From assembly GCA_903887975.1 (NCBI GenBank), contig CAISSD010000036.1, positions 1 to 8,089 of the forward strand: a DNA stretch of 8,089 nucleotides, read 5' to 3'. Every line of letters begins with the position of its first letter. Within the stretch, counting starts at the first letter, position 1. Positions 1 through 4,766 of the stretch are shown piece after piece. Both the position numbers and the translations under genes were made by a program. Source of the DNA: an uncultured Legionellaceae bacterium (GTDB lineage Bacteria; Pseudomonadota; Gammaproteobacteria; Legionellales; Legionellaceae). The notes below the pieces were generated by a model, which saw only the letters and a list, made by a program, of their open reading frames with translations, had not been told where the DNA came from and ran no database searches.

Positions 1-349
1 AATAATACTTCCTGCCGAAGTACATATTCCAGTTCGCATTGAACCACCTGGCAAGACCGTCGTGCTTGATAATGTTGTCTTCGACTATTTTTTTTGTGCG
101 TTTACCATCGATGGCTGCAACCAAATGAACAAATACTTCCCATTTTTTTTCATCACTTTGGCGATCAATTGATTCAAGTAATGCATCAAACTTGTCTAGT
201 TCTTCTTTTGAAAATATATCCTCGCGCAATGCAGGAAGTAATGAATTGATGAGTTGTAATGGATAATTAGCAACTTTTTCATGTGTTTCTGATTGAGAAT
301 CGTCGTTGTCAGTAGATCCTTCGAGCTCTTCTGCTGATTCCTCTGTCAT
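1..349 (-). CDS. Unrecognised protein with acidic N-terminus (3' end outside window)
   Basis: This frame is open from an ATG at 349 down to the window edge, 116 codons, and I do not recognise the product. Residues 1-24 are strongly acidic and polar (MTEESAEELEG..., then DNDD), probably disordered. From about residue 27 the sequence looks folded and mostly helical: a hydrophobic stretch (YPLQLINSLLPAL), then charged amphipathic segments (FSKEELDKFDALLESID, KKWEVFVHLVAAID) and an aromatic end (ARWFNANWNMYFGRKYY). I see no signal peptide, membrane segment or known motif. The start is well fixed because an in-frame TAA lies 12 nt upstream with no other start codon between. The ribosome site is weak (GGG in a T-rich leader). 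It is transcribed divergently from the Rpn-family gene. The reading frame is likely real because it is open throughout, has a good -10 box upstream and reads as a plausible protein. Confidence 0.72.
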   Translation of the reverse strand, partial: MTEESAEELEGSTDNDDSQSETHEKVANYPLQLINSLLPALREDIFSKEELDKFDALLESIDRQSDEKKWEVFVHLVAAIDGKRTKKIVEDNIIKHDGLARWFNANWNMYFGRKYY

Positions 350-379
350 AAAAAACCCAAATTAAGTTCTAATAGATTA

Positions 380-385
380 ATTATA
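380..385 (-). promoter_or_regulatory. Candidate -10 box for the leftward gene
   Basis: On the minus strand this reads TATAAT, a perfect sigma70 -10 hexamer. It would start transcription near 373, about 24 nt before the ATG at 349. No good -35 hexamer sits at 16-18 nt spacing, so the call rests on the -10 and its position. Confidence 0.5.
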
Positions 386-437
386 GACCTTTTTGTTGGT
401 TTGTGATTTGAAGTCTATCGCATGAATCAAATCATCA

Positions 438-466
438 TCGACACAACCCCATAAAGCCGTTATCAT
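438..466 (+). promoter_or_regulatory. Candidate sigma70 promoter for the Rpn-family gene
   Basis: TCGACA (438-443, five of six matches to TTGACA) and TATCAT (461-466, five of six to TATAAT) are separated by exactly 17 nt. Transcription would start near 473 and give a leader of about 50 nt before the ATG at 525. Three direct copies of CATCGA lie at 436-441, 474-479 and 487-492. One overlaps the -35 region and one falls at the predicted start, so they could be operator half-sites or chance. Confidence 0.5.
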
Positions 467-524
467 CACTTTACATCGACGCCTGGCATCGATTTAAAGT
501 CCATCCAACAGCTCAAGGAAGTTT

Positions 525-1454
525 ATGAAAAAGCCAACCACGGATGTGGTTCAAAATCCGCACGATCAATTTTTTCGAAAAGCCCTGCAAGAAAAACAAG
601 TGGCACGTGAATTTTTACAAACACATTTACCTCAAGACTTGTGTGCTGCGGTTGATTTTGAGGCTTTGCGATTGCAGCCCCGTCATCAAGTGAATGCCAT
701 ACGGCACGAGTCGATTGTCGATGTTTTGTTTAAAACCCGCATTGCGAATCAAGAAGGGTATATTTATTTACTCTTGGAGCATCAGTCCTCGCCTGATCCA
801 TTGATGGCATTTAGGGTTCTTGAATACACGGTGAATGCGATTCGAGCGCATTTGAAGCGGCATAAAACCCAGCAAATCCCCATGATATACCCTATGGTGG
901 TTTATCATGGCAAACCCTGCAGGTTTACAACGGATATCAATGATTTGGTCCATGCGCCACGGGCATTGGTGGCACAGTATTTCTTAAAGCCATTTCAATT
1001 GTTGGATTTAAACCAAATGGATGATGAGGTGATGAAGAAAAACACCTGGTCTGGGATTATGGCGTTGACGTTAAAGCATATTTTTGCACAAGATGTGCTG
1101 CCGTTTTTAAAGGATATGATGCCATTGTTGAAGAAAATTGAGCGGGATGATGGACGAGATTTTGTTGGGGTTGTGTTACAATATGTATTAGAGCGTGGTG
1201 ACATGGATGACGAATCAGCGTTTGTTGAATTAATCAATCACCATATTTCTGAAGACACTGGGGAGGCGGTTATGACCATTGCAGAAAAACTAATGCTTAG
1301 GGGTGAGCGCAGAGGTGAGCGAAAAGGTGAAATTAGAGGCGAGCTTCAAGGAAAACTCGAGGTTGCAAGAAAAATGCTGGAAGAAGGTTCCAATATAGCC
1401 TTTGTGATTAAAGTGACAGGATTATCTTTAGCGCAAATTAAAGCCTTACAATAA
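525..1454 (+). CDS. Rpn family PD-(D/E)XK nuclease / putative transposase
   Basis: The 309-residue product fits the Rpn family (Transposase_31 / YhgA-like), DNA endonucleases once called transposases and in E. coli linked to recombination and phage defence. Near the N-terminus is the family's HDQFFRKAL segment (13-21). The nuclease core is visible as IVDVLF (catalytic D66), then YLLLEHQSS with E85 and Q87, a D...ExQ version of the PD-(D/E)XK active site. PMVVYHG (123-129) is the usual strand after the core. A helical middle part follows, then a glycine/charged repeat (RGER, RGER, KGEI, RGEL, QGKL, 259-278) and a C-terminal helix ending TGLSLAQIKALQ, as is common in the family. Length is normal and the frame is intact. 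The start is supported by AAGGA at 515-519. It stands alone between a divergent gene and a tRNA gene. No terminal repeats flank it, so it is not a mobile element in itself. Confidence 0.88.
   Translation: MKKPTTDVVQNPHDQFFRKALQEKQVAREFLQTHLPQDLCAAVDFEALRLQPRHQVNAIRHESIVDVLFKTRIANQEGYIYLLLEHQSSPDPLMAFRVLEYTVNAIRAHLKRHKTQQIPMIYPMVVYHGKPCRFTTDINDLVHAPRALVAQYFLKPFQLLDLNQMDDEVMKKNTWSGIMALTLKHIFAQDVLPFLKDMMPLLKKIERDDGRDFVGVVLQYVLERGDMDDESAFVELINHHISEDTGEAVMTIAEKLMLRGERRGERKGEIRGELQGKLEVARKMLEEGSNIAFVIKVTGLSLAQIKALQ
1260..1266 (+). promoter_or_regulatory. Strong internal Shine-Dalgarno site inside the Rpn gene
   Basis: GGGGAGG contains the full GGAGG core (1262-1266) and stands 5 nt before an in-frame ATG at 1272. 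It is a better ribosome site than the AAGGA that serves the full-length start. This supports internal translation of the C-terminal domain. Confidence 0.55.
1272..1454 (+). CDS. Likely intragenic small protein: C-terminal domain of the Rpn gene (RpnS-like)
   Basis: This in-frame nested reading frame begins at M250 of the long Rpn protein and shares its stop, giving 60 residues that begin MTIAEKLMLRGERRGER. The sequence shows GGGGAGG 5 nt upstream, placed exactly where the nuclease domain has ended and just before the 4-residue repeat (RGER/KGEI/RGEL/QGKL) and the terminal helices. It is established for E. coli Rpn genes that a small C-terminal protein made from an internal start binds the full-length nuclease and restrains it, acting as an antitoxin. 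By inference this product does the same here. It has no catalytic residues of its own. A second in-frame ATG at 1293 has no comparable ribosome site. Expression is unproven; the position, frame and SD quality are the evidence. Confidence 0.5.
   Translation: MTIAEKLMLRGERRGERKGEIRGELQGKLEVARKMLEEGSNIAFVIKVTGLSLAQIKALQ
1299..1358 (+). repeat. 12-nt periodic coding repeat (five degenerate units)
   Basis: Five consecutive 12-nt units encode R/K/Q-G-E/K-x: RGER (1299-1310), RGER (1311-1322), KGEI (1323-1334), RGEL (1335-1346) and QGKL (1347-1358). The first two are near-identical at DNA level (AGGGGTGAGCGC and AGAGGTGAGCGA). The repeat lies at the junction between the nuclease part and the C-terminal helix and is shared by the long and short products. 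Confidence 0.7.
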
Positions 1455-1485
1455 ATTTTCTTACGCTTTACAATCCACTCATCTC

Positions 1486-1513
1486 TTGATCTTTTACCAC
1501 AGCATGTTAAAAT
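1486..1513 (+). promoter_or_regulatory. Promoter of the tRNA-Val gene
   Basis: TTGATC (1486-1491) and TAAAAT (1508-1513) are 16 nt apart, and the -10 carries an upstream TG in the extended position (TGT before TAAAAT). The predicted start is near 1520, about 26 nt before the mature tRNA 5' end. It may also serve thrS and the genes beyond, because only 43 nt separate the tRNA from thrS. Confidence 0.55.
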
Positions 1514-1545
1514 CGCTGGCCATCAAATTTTAAATGATGCGAAAT

Positions 1546-1620
1546 AGGCACGTAGCTCAGTGGTAGAGCACCACCTTGACATGGTGGTGGTCGGTGGTTC
1601 GATCCCACTCGTGCCTACCA
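1546..1620 (+). tRNA. tRNA-Val (anticodon GAC)
   Basis: All four arms fold without gaps. The acceptor stem AGGCACG/CGTGCCT has seven pairs. The D stem is GCTC/GAGC with a short 7-nt loop containing GG. The anticodon stem CCACC/GGTGG closes the loop TTGACAT with GAC at 1578-1580, which reads GUC and GUU. The variable loop is TGGTC. The T stem GGTGG/CCACT includes one G-T pair, and its loop is TTCGATC. CCA is encoded at 1618-1620. The body closely resembles E. coli tRNA-Val(GAC), while the first pair is A1-U72 rather than G1-C72. RNase P would cut just before 1546. Confidence 0.97.
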
Positions 1621-1625
1621 ATTTT

Positions 1626-1641
1626 CCCTGTGGGTTCAGGG
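1626..1641 (+). promoter_or_regulatory. Small hairpin in the thrS leader
   Basis: CCCTG (1626-1630) and CAGGG (1637-1641) pair around the 6-nt loop TGGGTT, with one more wobble pair possible outside (1625/1642). GTTTTCGTTT follows. It lies 22-38 nt upstream of the thrS ATG, about where the anticodon-like operator arm of E. coli thrS lies. It could also be a weak terminator or the boundary of tRNA 3' processing. The function is unproven. Confidence 0.35.
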
Positions 1642-1663
1642 GTTTTCGTTTAGGAATGCCAAA

Positions 1664-3571
1664 ATGCTCAATATTCAATTGCCTGATGGAAGTGTGCGTC
1701 AATTTTCCCACGCATTGACGGTTTATGAATTGGCCCAAAATATTGGCTCAGGTTTGGCAAAAGCTGCGATTGCTGCCCGAGTTGACGGGGTTTTGGTTGA
1801 TCTGAGTCATGAATTAACCCATGATGCACGCGTTGCCATTGTCACCGAAAAAGATTCGGATGCACTTGAGGTTTTGCGCCATTCTACCGCGCATTTGCTG
1901 GCACAAGCGGTCAAACAATTGTTTCCCTCGGCCCAAGTTACCATTGGTCCTGTGATTGATAACGGATTTTATTACGATTTTGCCTTTGAACGCTCGTTCA
2001 CTCCAGAAGATTTGGTACGCATTGAAGAGCGCATGCAGGCTTTGGTTCAAGAAGATTTGCCTGTTGTGCGCCGAGAACTGCCTCGAGATGAAGCGATTGC
2101 TTACTTTAAAAGCTTGGGCGAAGAATACAAAGCAAAAATTATTGCAGATATTCCTGCTTCTGAAACATTGTCATTGTATCGTCAAGGCGATTTTGAAGAT
2201 TTGTGTCGTGGACCACATGTGCCATCGACTGGATTTTTAAAAGCATTCAAACTGACCAAATTGGCTGGCGCTTATTGGCGAGGTGATTCGCGCAACGAAA
2301 TGCTGCAGCGTATTTATGGCACAGCATTTGTCAATCAAAAAATGCTCAATGCTTATTTGCACCAAATTGAAGAGGCGGAAAAGCGGGATCACCGAAAGCT
2401 TGGTAAAAGCCTTGATTTGTTTCATTTTCAGGACATTGCGCCAGGAATGGTGTTTTGGCATCCCAAAGGTTGGGCGATTTATCAGATACTTGAGCAGTAT
2501 ATGCGAAAAAGACTGATTGAGTATGGTTATTTAGAAATTAAAACACCACAATTGGTGGATCGAGTGCTTTGGGAGCGCTCGGGCCATTGGGATAACTTTC
2601 GTGATGAAATGTTCATTACCGAAACAGAAAATCGTCATTACGCTGTTAAGCCCATGAGTTGTCCTTGTCATGTGCAAGTTTATAATCAAGGTATTAAAAG
2701 TCATCGAGACTTGCCGCTGCGATTTTCAGAGTTTGGCAACTGTCATCGGTGCGAACCGTCGGGTGCTTTGCATGGATTGATGCGTGTACGCAACATGGTT
2801 CAAGATGATGGCCATATTTTTTGTACTGAAGATCAAATCCAATCTGAAGTTACCGCCATGTTGGCTTTGGTGCAATCGGTGTACGCTGATTTTGGATTTG
2901 ATAACATGACTTATCGTCTGGCACGTCGTCCTGAAAAACGCGTGGGAACCGATGCCGTTTGGGACAAAGCCGAAACTGCACTTCAAGATGCCATGCATGG
3001 TTTAGGCATTGTTTGGATGGATGCACCTGGTGAAGGGGCTTTTTATGGGCCAAAAATTGAATGTTCCTTGGCAGATTGCTTGGGTCGTATTTGGCAATGT
3101 GGTACAATACAAGTGGATTTTTCAATGCCCGAGCGTTTGGGGGCACAATATGTGGCTGAAGATGGTCATAAAAAAGTTCCAGTGATGCTGCATCGTGCCA
3201 TTTTGGGATCACTTGAGCGGTTTATGGGAATTTTAATCGAGCATTATGCTGGTAAATTTCCAGTATGGTTGGCACCACATCAGGTTGTTGTGCTCACCAT
3301 TAGTGAAAAACACAATGAATATGCTACAAATTTGCATCAATTTTTGCAAAAAAATGGAATTCGTGCAATTTTTGACTTGAGAAATGAGAAAATAGGCTTT
3401 AAAATCCGTGAGCATACATTGCAAAAAGTTCCTTACCTGGTCATTGTTGGCGATCAAGAGGTTGAAAAAAATCTTTTGACGCTAAGAACAAGGGAAGGTG
3501 TGGATGAAGGTCAGATGAGCGTGGCGTCATTGCTTGAGAAAATTAACCCAGTTGGAGGATTCAACCATTAG
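1664..3571 (+). CDS. thrS: Threonyl-tRNA synthetase (ThrRS)
   Basis: This class II synthetase charges tRNA-Thr with threonine in the cytoplasm. It is 635 residues long, against 642 in E. coli, and complete. The order is: TGS domain (about 1-62); editing domain N2 with RHSTAH giving H73 and H77, paired with C181 and H185 (CRGPH), the set that removes misacylated serine; catalytic core (about 245-530) with zinc ligands C333 (MSCPCH), H384 (QDDGH) and H510 (MLHRA); motif 2 around RFSEFGNCHRCEPSG (353-367); motif 3 in LHRAILGSLERFMG (509-522); and an anticodon-binding domain (about 533-635). The ATG has AGGAA at 1652-1656. Its stop TAG overlaps the infC start codon by one base, so the two are probably translationally coupled. 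No long E. coli-type operator fits in the 43-nt gap after the tRNA. Confidence 0.98.
   Translation: MLNIQLPDGSVRQFSHALTVYELAQNIGSGLAKAAIAARVDGVLVDLSHELTHDARVAIVTEKDSDALEVLRHSTAHLLAQAVKQLFPSAQVTIGPVIDNGFYYDFAFERSFTPEDLVRIEERMQALVQEDLPVVRRELPRDEAIAYFKSLGEEYKAKIIADIPASETLSLYRQGDFEDLCRGPHVPSTGFLKAFKLTKLAGAYWRGDSRNEMLQRIYGTAFVNQKMLNAYLHQIEEAEKRDHRKLGKSLDLFHFQDIAPGMVFWHPKGWAIYQILEQYMRKRLIEYGYLEIKTPQLVDRVLWERSGHWDNFRDEMFITETENRHYAVKPMSCPCHVQVYNQGIKSHRDLPLRFSEFGNCHRCEPSGALHGLMRVRNMVQDDGHIFCTEDQIQSEVTAMLALVQSVYADFGFDNMTYRLARRPEKRVGTDAVWDKAETALQDAMHGLGIVWMDAPGEGAFYGPKIECSLADCLGRIWQCGTIQVDFSMPERLGAQYVAEDGHKKVPVMLHRAILGSLERFMGILIEHYAGKFPVWLAPHQVVVLTISEKHNEYATNLHQFLQKNGIRAIFDLRNEKIGFKIREHTLQKVPYLVIVGDQEVEKNLLTLRTREGVDEGQMSVASLLEKINPVGGFNH
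3554..3569 (+). promoter_or_regulatory. infC: Ribosome site and ATT start codon of infC
   Basis: GGAGGA (3554-3559) is followed after 7 nt by ATT (3567-3569) in the IF3 frame. No ATG, GTG or TTG sits at suitable spacing. The ATT gives 12 residues before the RIN motif, close to the 13 in E. coli IF3, whose gene also starts with AUU. ATT and the thrS stop share a base (ATTAG). Confidence 0.88.
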
Positions 3572-4100
3572 TGCATCAACGAGGCGTGAAAGTGATCGCG
3601 CGCGAATTAACGAACATATCAATGTACCTGAGGTACGTTTAATTGATGTCGATGGCAATCAGGCAGGGATTGTTTCTACAAGCGAGGCATTGCGCGCTGC
3701 TGAAGAGAGTGGTTTGGATTTGGTGGAAATTTCGCCAACCGCCAAGCCGCCAGTATGTAGAATCATGGATTATGGTAAATTTCTTTTTGAATTGAGTAAG
3801 AAACAAGCGGAAGCCAAGAAAAAGCAGAAGCAAATTCAAATCAAAGAGATAAAGTTTCGTCCTACGACGGAAGATGGAGACTATCAGGTCAAGCTACGCA
3901 ACCTGACGCGTTTTCTAAACAATGGTGACAAAGTGAAAATCACTTTGCGTTTTCGTGGTCGAGAGGTTGCGCATCAAGAATTGGGTATGAAAATTCTAGA
4001 GCGCGTACAAGCCGATACGGCGGAAATCGCAGTGGTTGAGCAACAAGCTAAAAGAGAGGGGCGTCAATTGTTGATGGTCCTGTCACCGAAGAAGAAATAA
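3567..4100 (+). CDS. infC: Translation initiation factor IF-3
   Basis: IF3 binds the 30S subunit, keeps it apart from 50S and rejects non-canonical start codons and wrong initiator tRNAs. From the ATT start the protein is 177 residues (E. coli 180). The N-domain contains RINEHINVPEVRL (13-25) and the family signature DLVEISPTAKPPVCRIMDYG (51-70). A lysine-rich linker (about 76-92, KKQAEAKKKQKQIQIK) leads to the C-domain with EIKFRPTTEDGDYQVK and ITLRFRGREVAHQELG, which binds 16S rRNA, and the usual end VLSPKKK. A longer reading from a TTG at 3534 is possible on paper but has no ribosome site and adds residues not found in the family. Because IF3 disfavours AUU, excess IF3 should repress its own translation, as established in E. 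coli. It is coupled to thrS upstream, and rpmI starts 50 nt after its stop. Confidence 0.96.
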   Translation: MSASTRRESDRARINEHINVPEVRLIDVDGNQAGIVSTSEALRAAEESGLDLVEISPTAKPPVCRIMDYGKFLFELSKKQAEAKKKQKQIQIKEIKFRPTTEDGDYQVKLRNLTRFLNNGDKVKITLRFRGREVAHQELGMKILERVQADTAEIAVVEQQAKREGRQLLMVLSPKKK

Positions 4101-4110
4101 TATTCAACAT

Positions 4111-4127
4111 CAAACCATGGTGGTTTG
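4111..4127 (+). promoter_or_regulatory. Perfect hairpin between infC and rpmI, possible L20 operator element
   Basis: CAAACCA (4111-4117) and TGGTTTG (4121-4127) form a 7-bp inverted repeat with loop TGG, ending 10 nt before the rpmI ribosome site GGAG (4138-4141). In E. coli, L20 represses rpmI-rplT translation by binding structured RNA in this same intergenic gap. No T-run follows closely, so a terminator is unlikely. The role is inferred from position. Confidence 0.4.
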
Positions 4128-4150
4128 TGTTTAATGCGGAGTTTAGTGGT

Positions 4151-4351
4151 ATGCCAAAATTAAAATCTCATCGCGGAGCGCATAAACGTTTTCGCAAAAC
4201 AGCAAGTGGAGCGATTAAGCGTCGTGGCGCATTTCGTAATCATATTCTTACCAAAAAAACGACCAAGCAAAAACGTAAATTGCGTGTCGAATGCGGTACG
4301 TTGAAACCATGTGATGCCAAATTGGCAATACGCATGTTGAATGGTGGTTGA
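4151..4351 (+). CDS. rpmI: 50S ribosomal protein L35 (bL35)
   Basis: This small, very basic 66-residue protein of the large ribosomal subunit (E. coli 65 residues) begins MPKLKSHRGAHKRFRKTASG. It contains the L35 hallmarks SHRGAHKRF, KRRGAFRNHILTKKTTKQKRKLR and a C-terminal helix (CDAKLAIRMLNGG). The ATG at 4151 is chosen over an in-frame GTG at 4127 because the protein then starts exactly at the conserved MPKLK and is preceded by GGAG at 4138-4141 with 9-nt spacing. The GTG would add eight residues foreign to the family and lies within the upstream hairpin. It sits between infC and rplT, the usual place, and its stop codon overlaps the ribosome site of rplT, so translation of L35 and L20 is likely coupled. 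Confidence 0.97.
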   Translation: MPKLKSHRGAHKRFRKTASGAIKRRGAFRNHILTKKTTKQKRKLRVECGTLKPCDAKLAIRMLNGG

Positions 4352-4364
4352 GGAGGAATAAATT

Positions 4365-4724
4365 ATGCCAAGAGTAAAACGTGGTGTGACCGCAAAAGCG
4401 CGTCATAAGAAAATTTTAAAATTAGCCAAAGGCTATAGTGGTGCCCGTAGTCGTACCTATCGTGTCGCCAAGCAGGCTGTGGTAAAAGCAGGACAATATG
4501 CTTATCGGGATAGACGTCAAAAGAAACGTCAATTTCGTGCACTATGGATCACGCGAATTAATGCGCAAGCCAGAGAATGTGGATTATCTTACAGCCGTTT
4601 GATTGACGGGTTGAAGAAAGTTGGTATTGAGTTGGATCGTAAAGTGCTTGCCGATATGGCAGTACACGATAAGCATGCTTTTGCAGCGATTGCAGAGCAA
4701 GCCAAAACGGCCTTGGTGGGTTAA
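4365..4724 (+). CDS. rplT: 50S ribosomal protein L20 (bL20)
   Basis: L20 binds 23S rRNA early in 50S assembly. The 119-residue product has the expected length (E. coli 118) and signature. The long basic N-terminal helix starts MPRVKRGVTAKARHKKILKL and continues through KGYSGARSRTYRVAKQAV and YAYRDRRQKKRQFRALWITRINAQAR. The globular C-domain (about 60-119) contains LSYSRLIDGLKKVGIELDRK and LADMAVHD. The ATG follows a very strong ribosome site, AGGAGGA at 4351-4357, that begins on the last base of the rpmI stop. In E. coli the C-domain of L20 also represses this operon by binding mRNA ahead of rpmI; here the hairpin at 4111-4127 is a candidate target. No terminator follows before pheS. Confidence 0.98.
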   Translation: MPRVKRGVTAKARHKKILKLAKGYSGARSRTYRVAKQAVVKAGQYAYRDRRQKKRQFRALWITRINAQARECGLSYSRLIDGLKKVGIELDRKVLADMAVHDKHAFAAIAEQAKTALVG

Positions 4725-4753
4725 GAAAAGCTTCTAAAACCACCAGTTTCTTA
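4722..4753 (+). repeat. Inverted repeat spanning the rplT stop and pheS leader
   Basis: TAAGAAA (4722-4728) and TTTCTTA (4747-4753) are perfect 7-bp inverted copies with an 18-nt loop. The left arm starts with the rplT stop codon, and the right arm ends just before the GAG that serves pheS. The stem is AT-rich and weak, and no T-run follows. It may be chance. Confidence 0.3.
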
Positions 4754-4766
4754 TGAGATGTATGCC

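Noticed and set aside
525..1454. Rpn gene as an insertion sequence
   Set aside because: The family is often labelled transposase, but I found no terminal inverted repeats or target duplications around it. The protein is a PD-(D/E)XK nuclease type.
1455..1485. Terminator after the Rpn gene
   Set aside because: The stretch is AT-rich but has no stable stem followed by a T-run, so no intrinsic terminator can be claimed.
1546..1620. tRNA-Val as an integration site of a genomic island
   Set aside because: No copy of the tRNA 3' end is seen elsewhere in the window, and the sequence after it is core operon, so nothing here supports an attachment site.
1523..1738. 71-codon minus-strand reading frame across the tRNA and thrS start
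   Set aside because: It contains the classic false peptide read from the antisense of a tRNA (SGIEPPTTTMSRWCSTTELRA-type). It overlaps a sure tRNA and thrS.
3080..3108. Promoter inside thrS (TTGGGT-17-TACAAT) for infC
   Set aside because: The -10 is good, but the -35 matches only at TTG and the bases encode a conserved ThrRS segment. E. coli has internal promoters in thrS, so it is possible but not supportable here.
2850..3212. 120-codon minus-strand frame inside thrS
   Set aside because: It lies wholly within conserved ThrRS codons, has no family resemblance, and shadow frames of this length are expected there.
3534..3566. TTG at 3534 as the start of infC
   Set aside because: It has no ribosome site and adds 11 residues absent from IF3. 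GGAGGA is correctly spaced for ATT 3567 instead.
4127..4150. GTG at 4127 as the start of rpmI
   Set aside because: It adds eight residues not found in L35, while GGAG and the conserved MPKLK start fix the ATG at 4151.
4758..4766. ATG at 4758 as the start of pheS
   Set aside because: No ribosome site precedes it, and the ATG at 4767 gives exact agreement with the E. coli N-terminal length.
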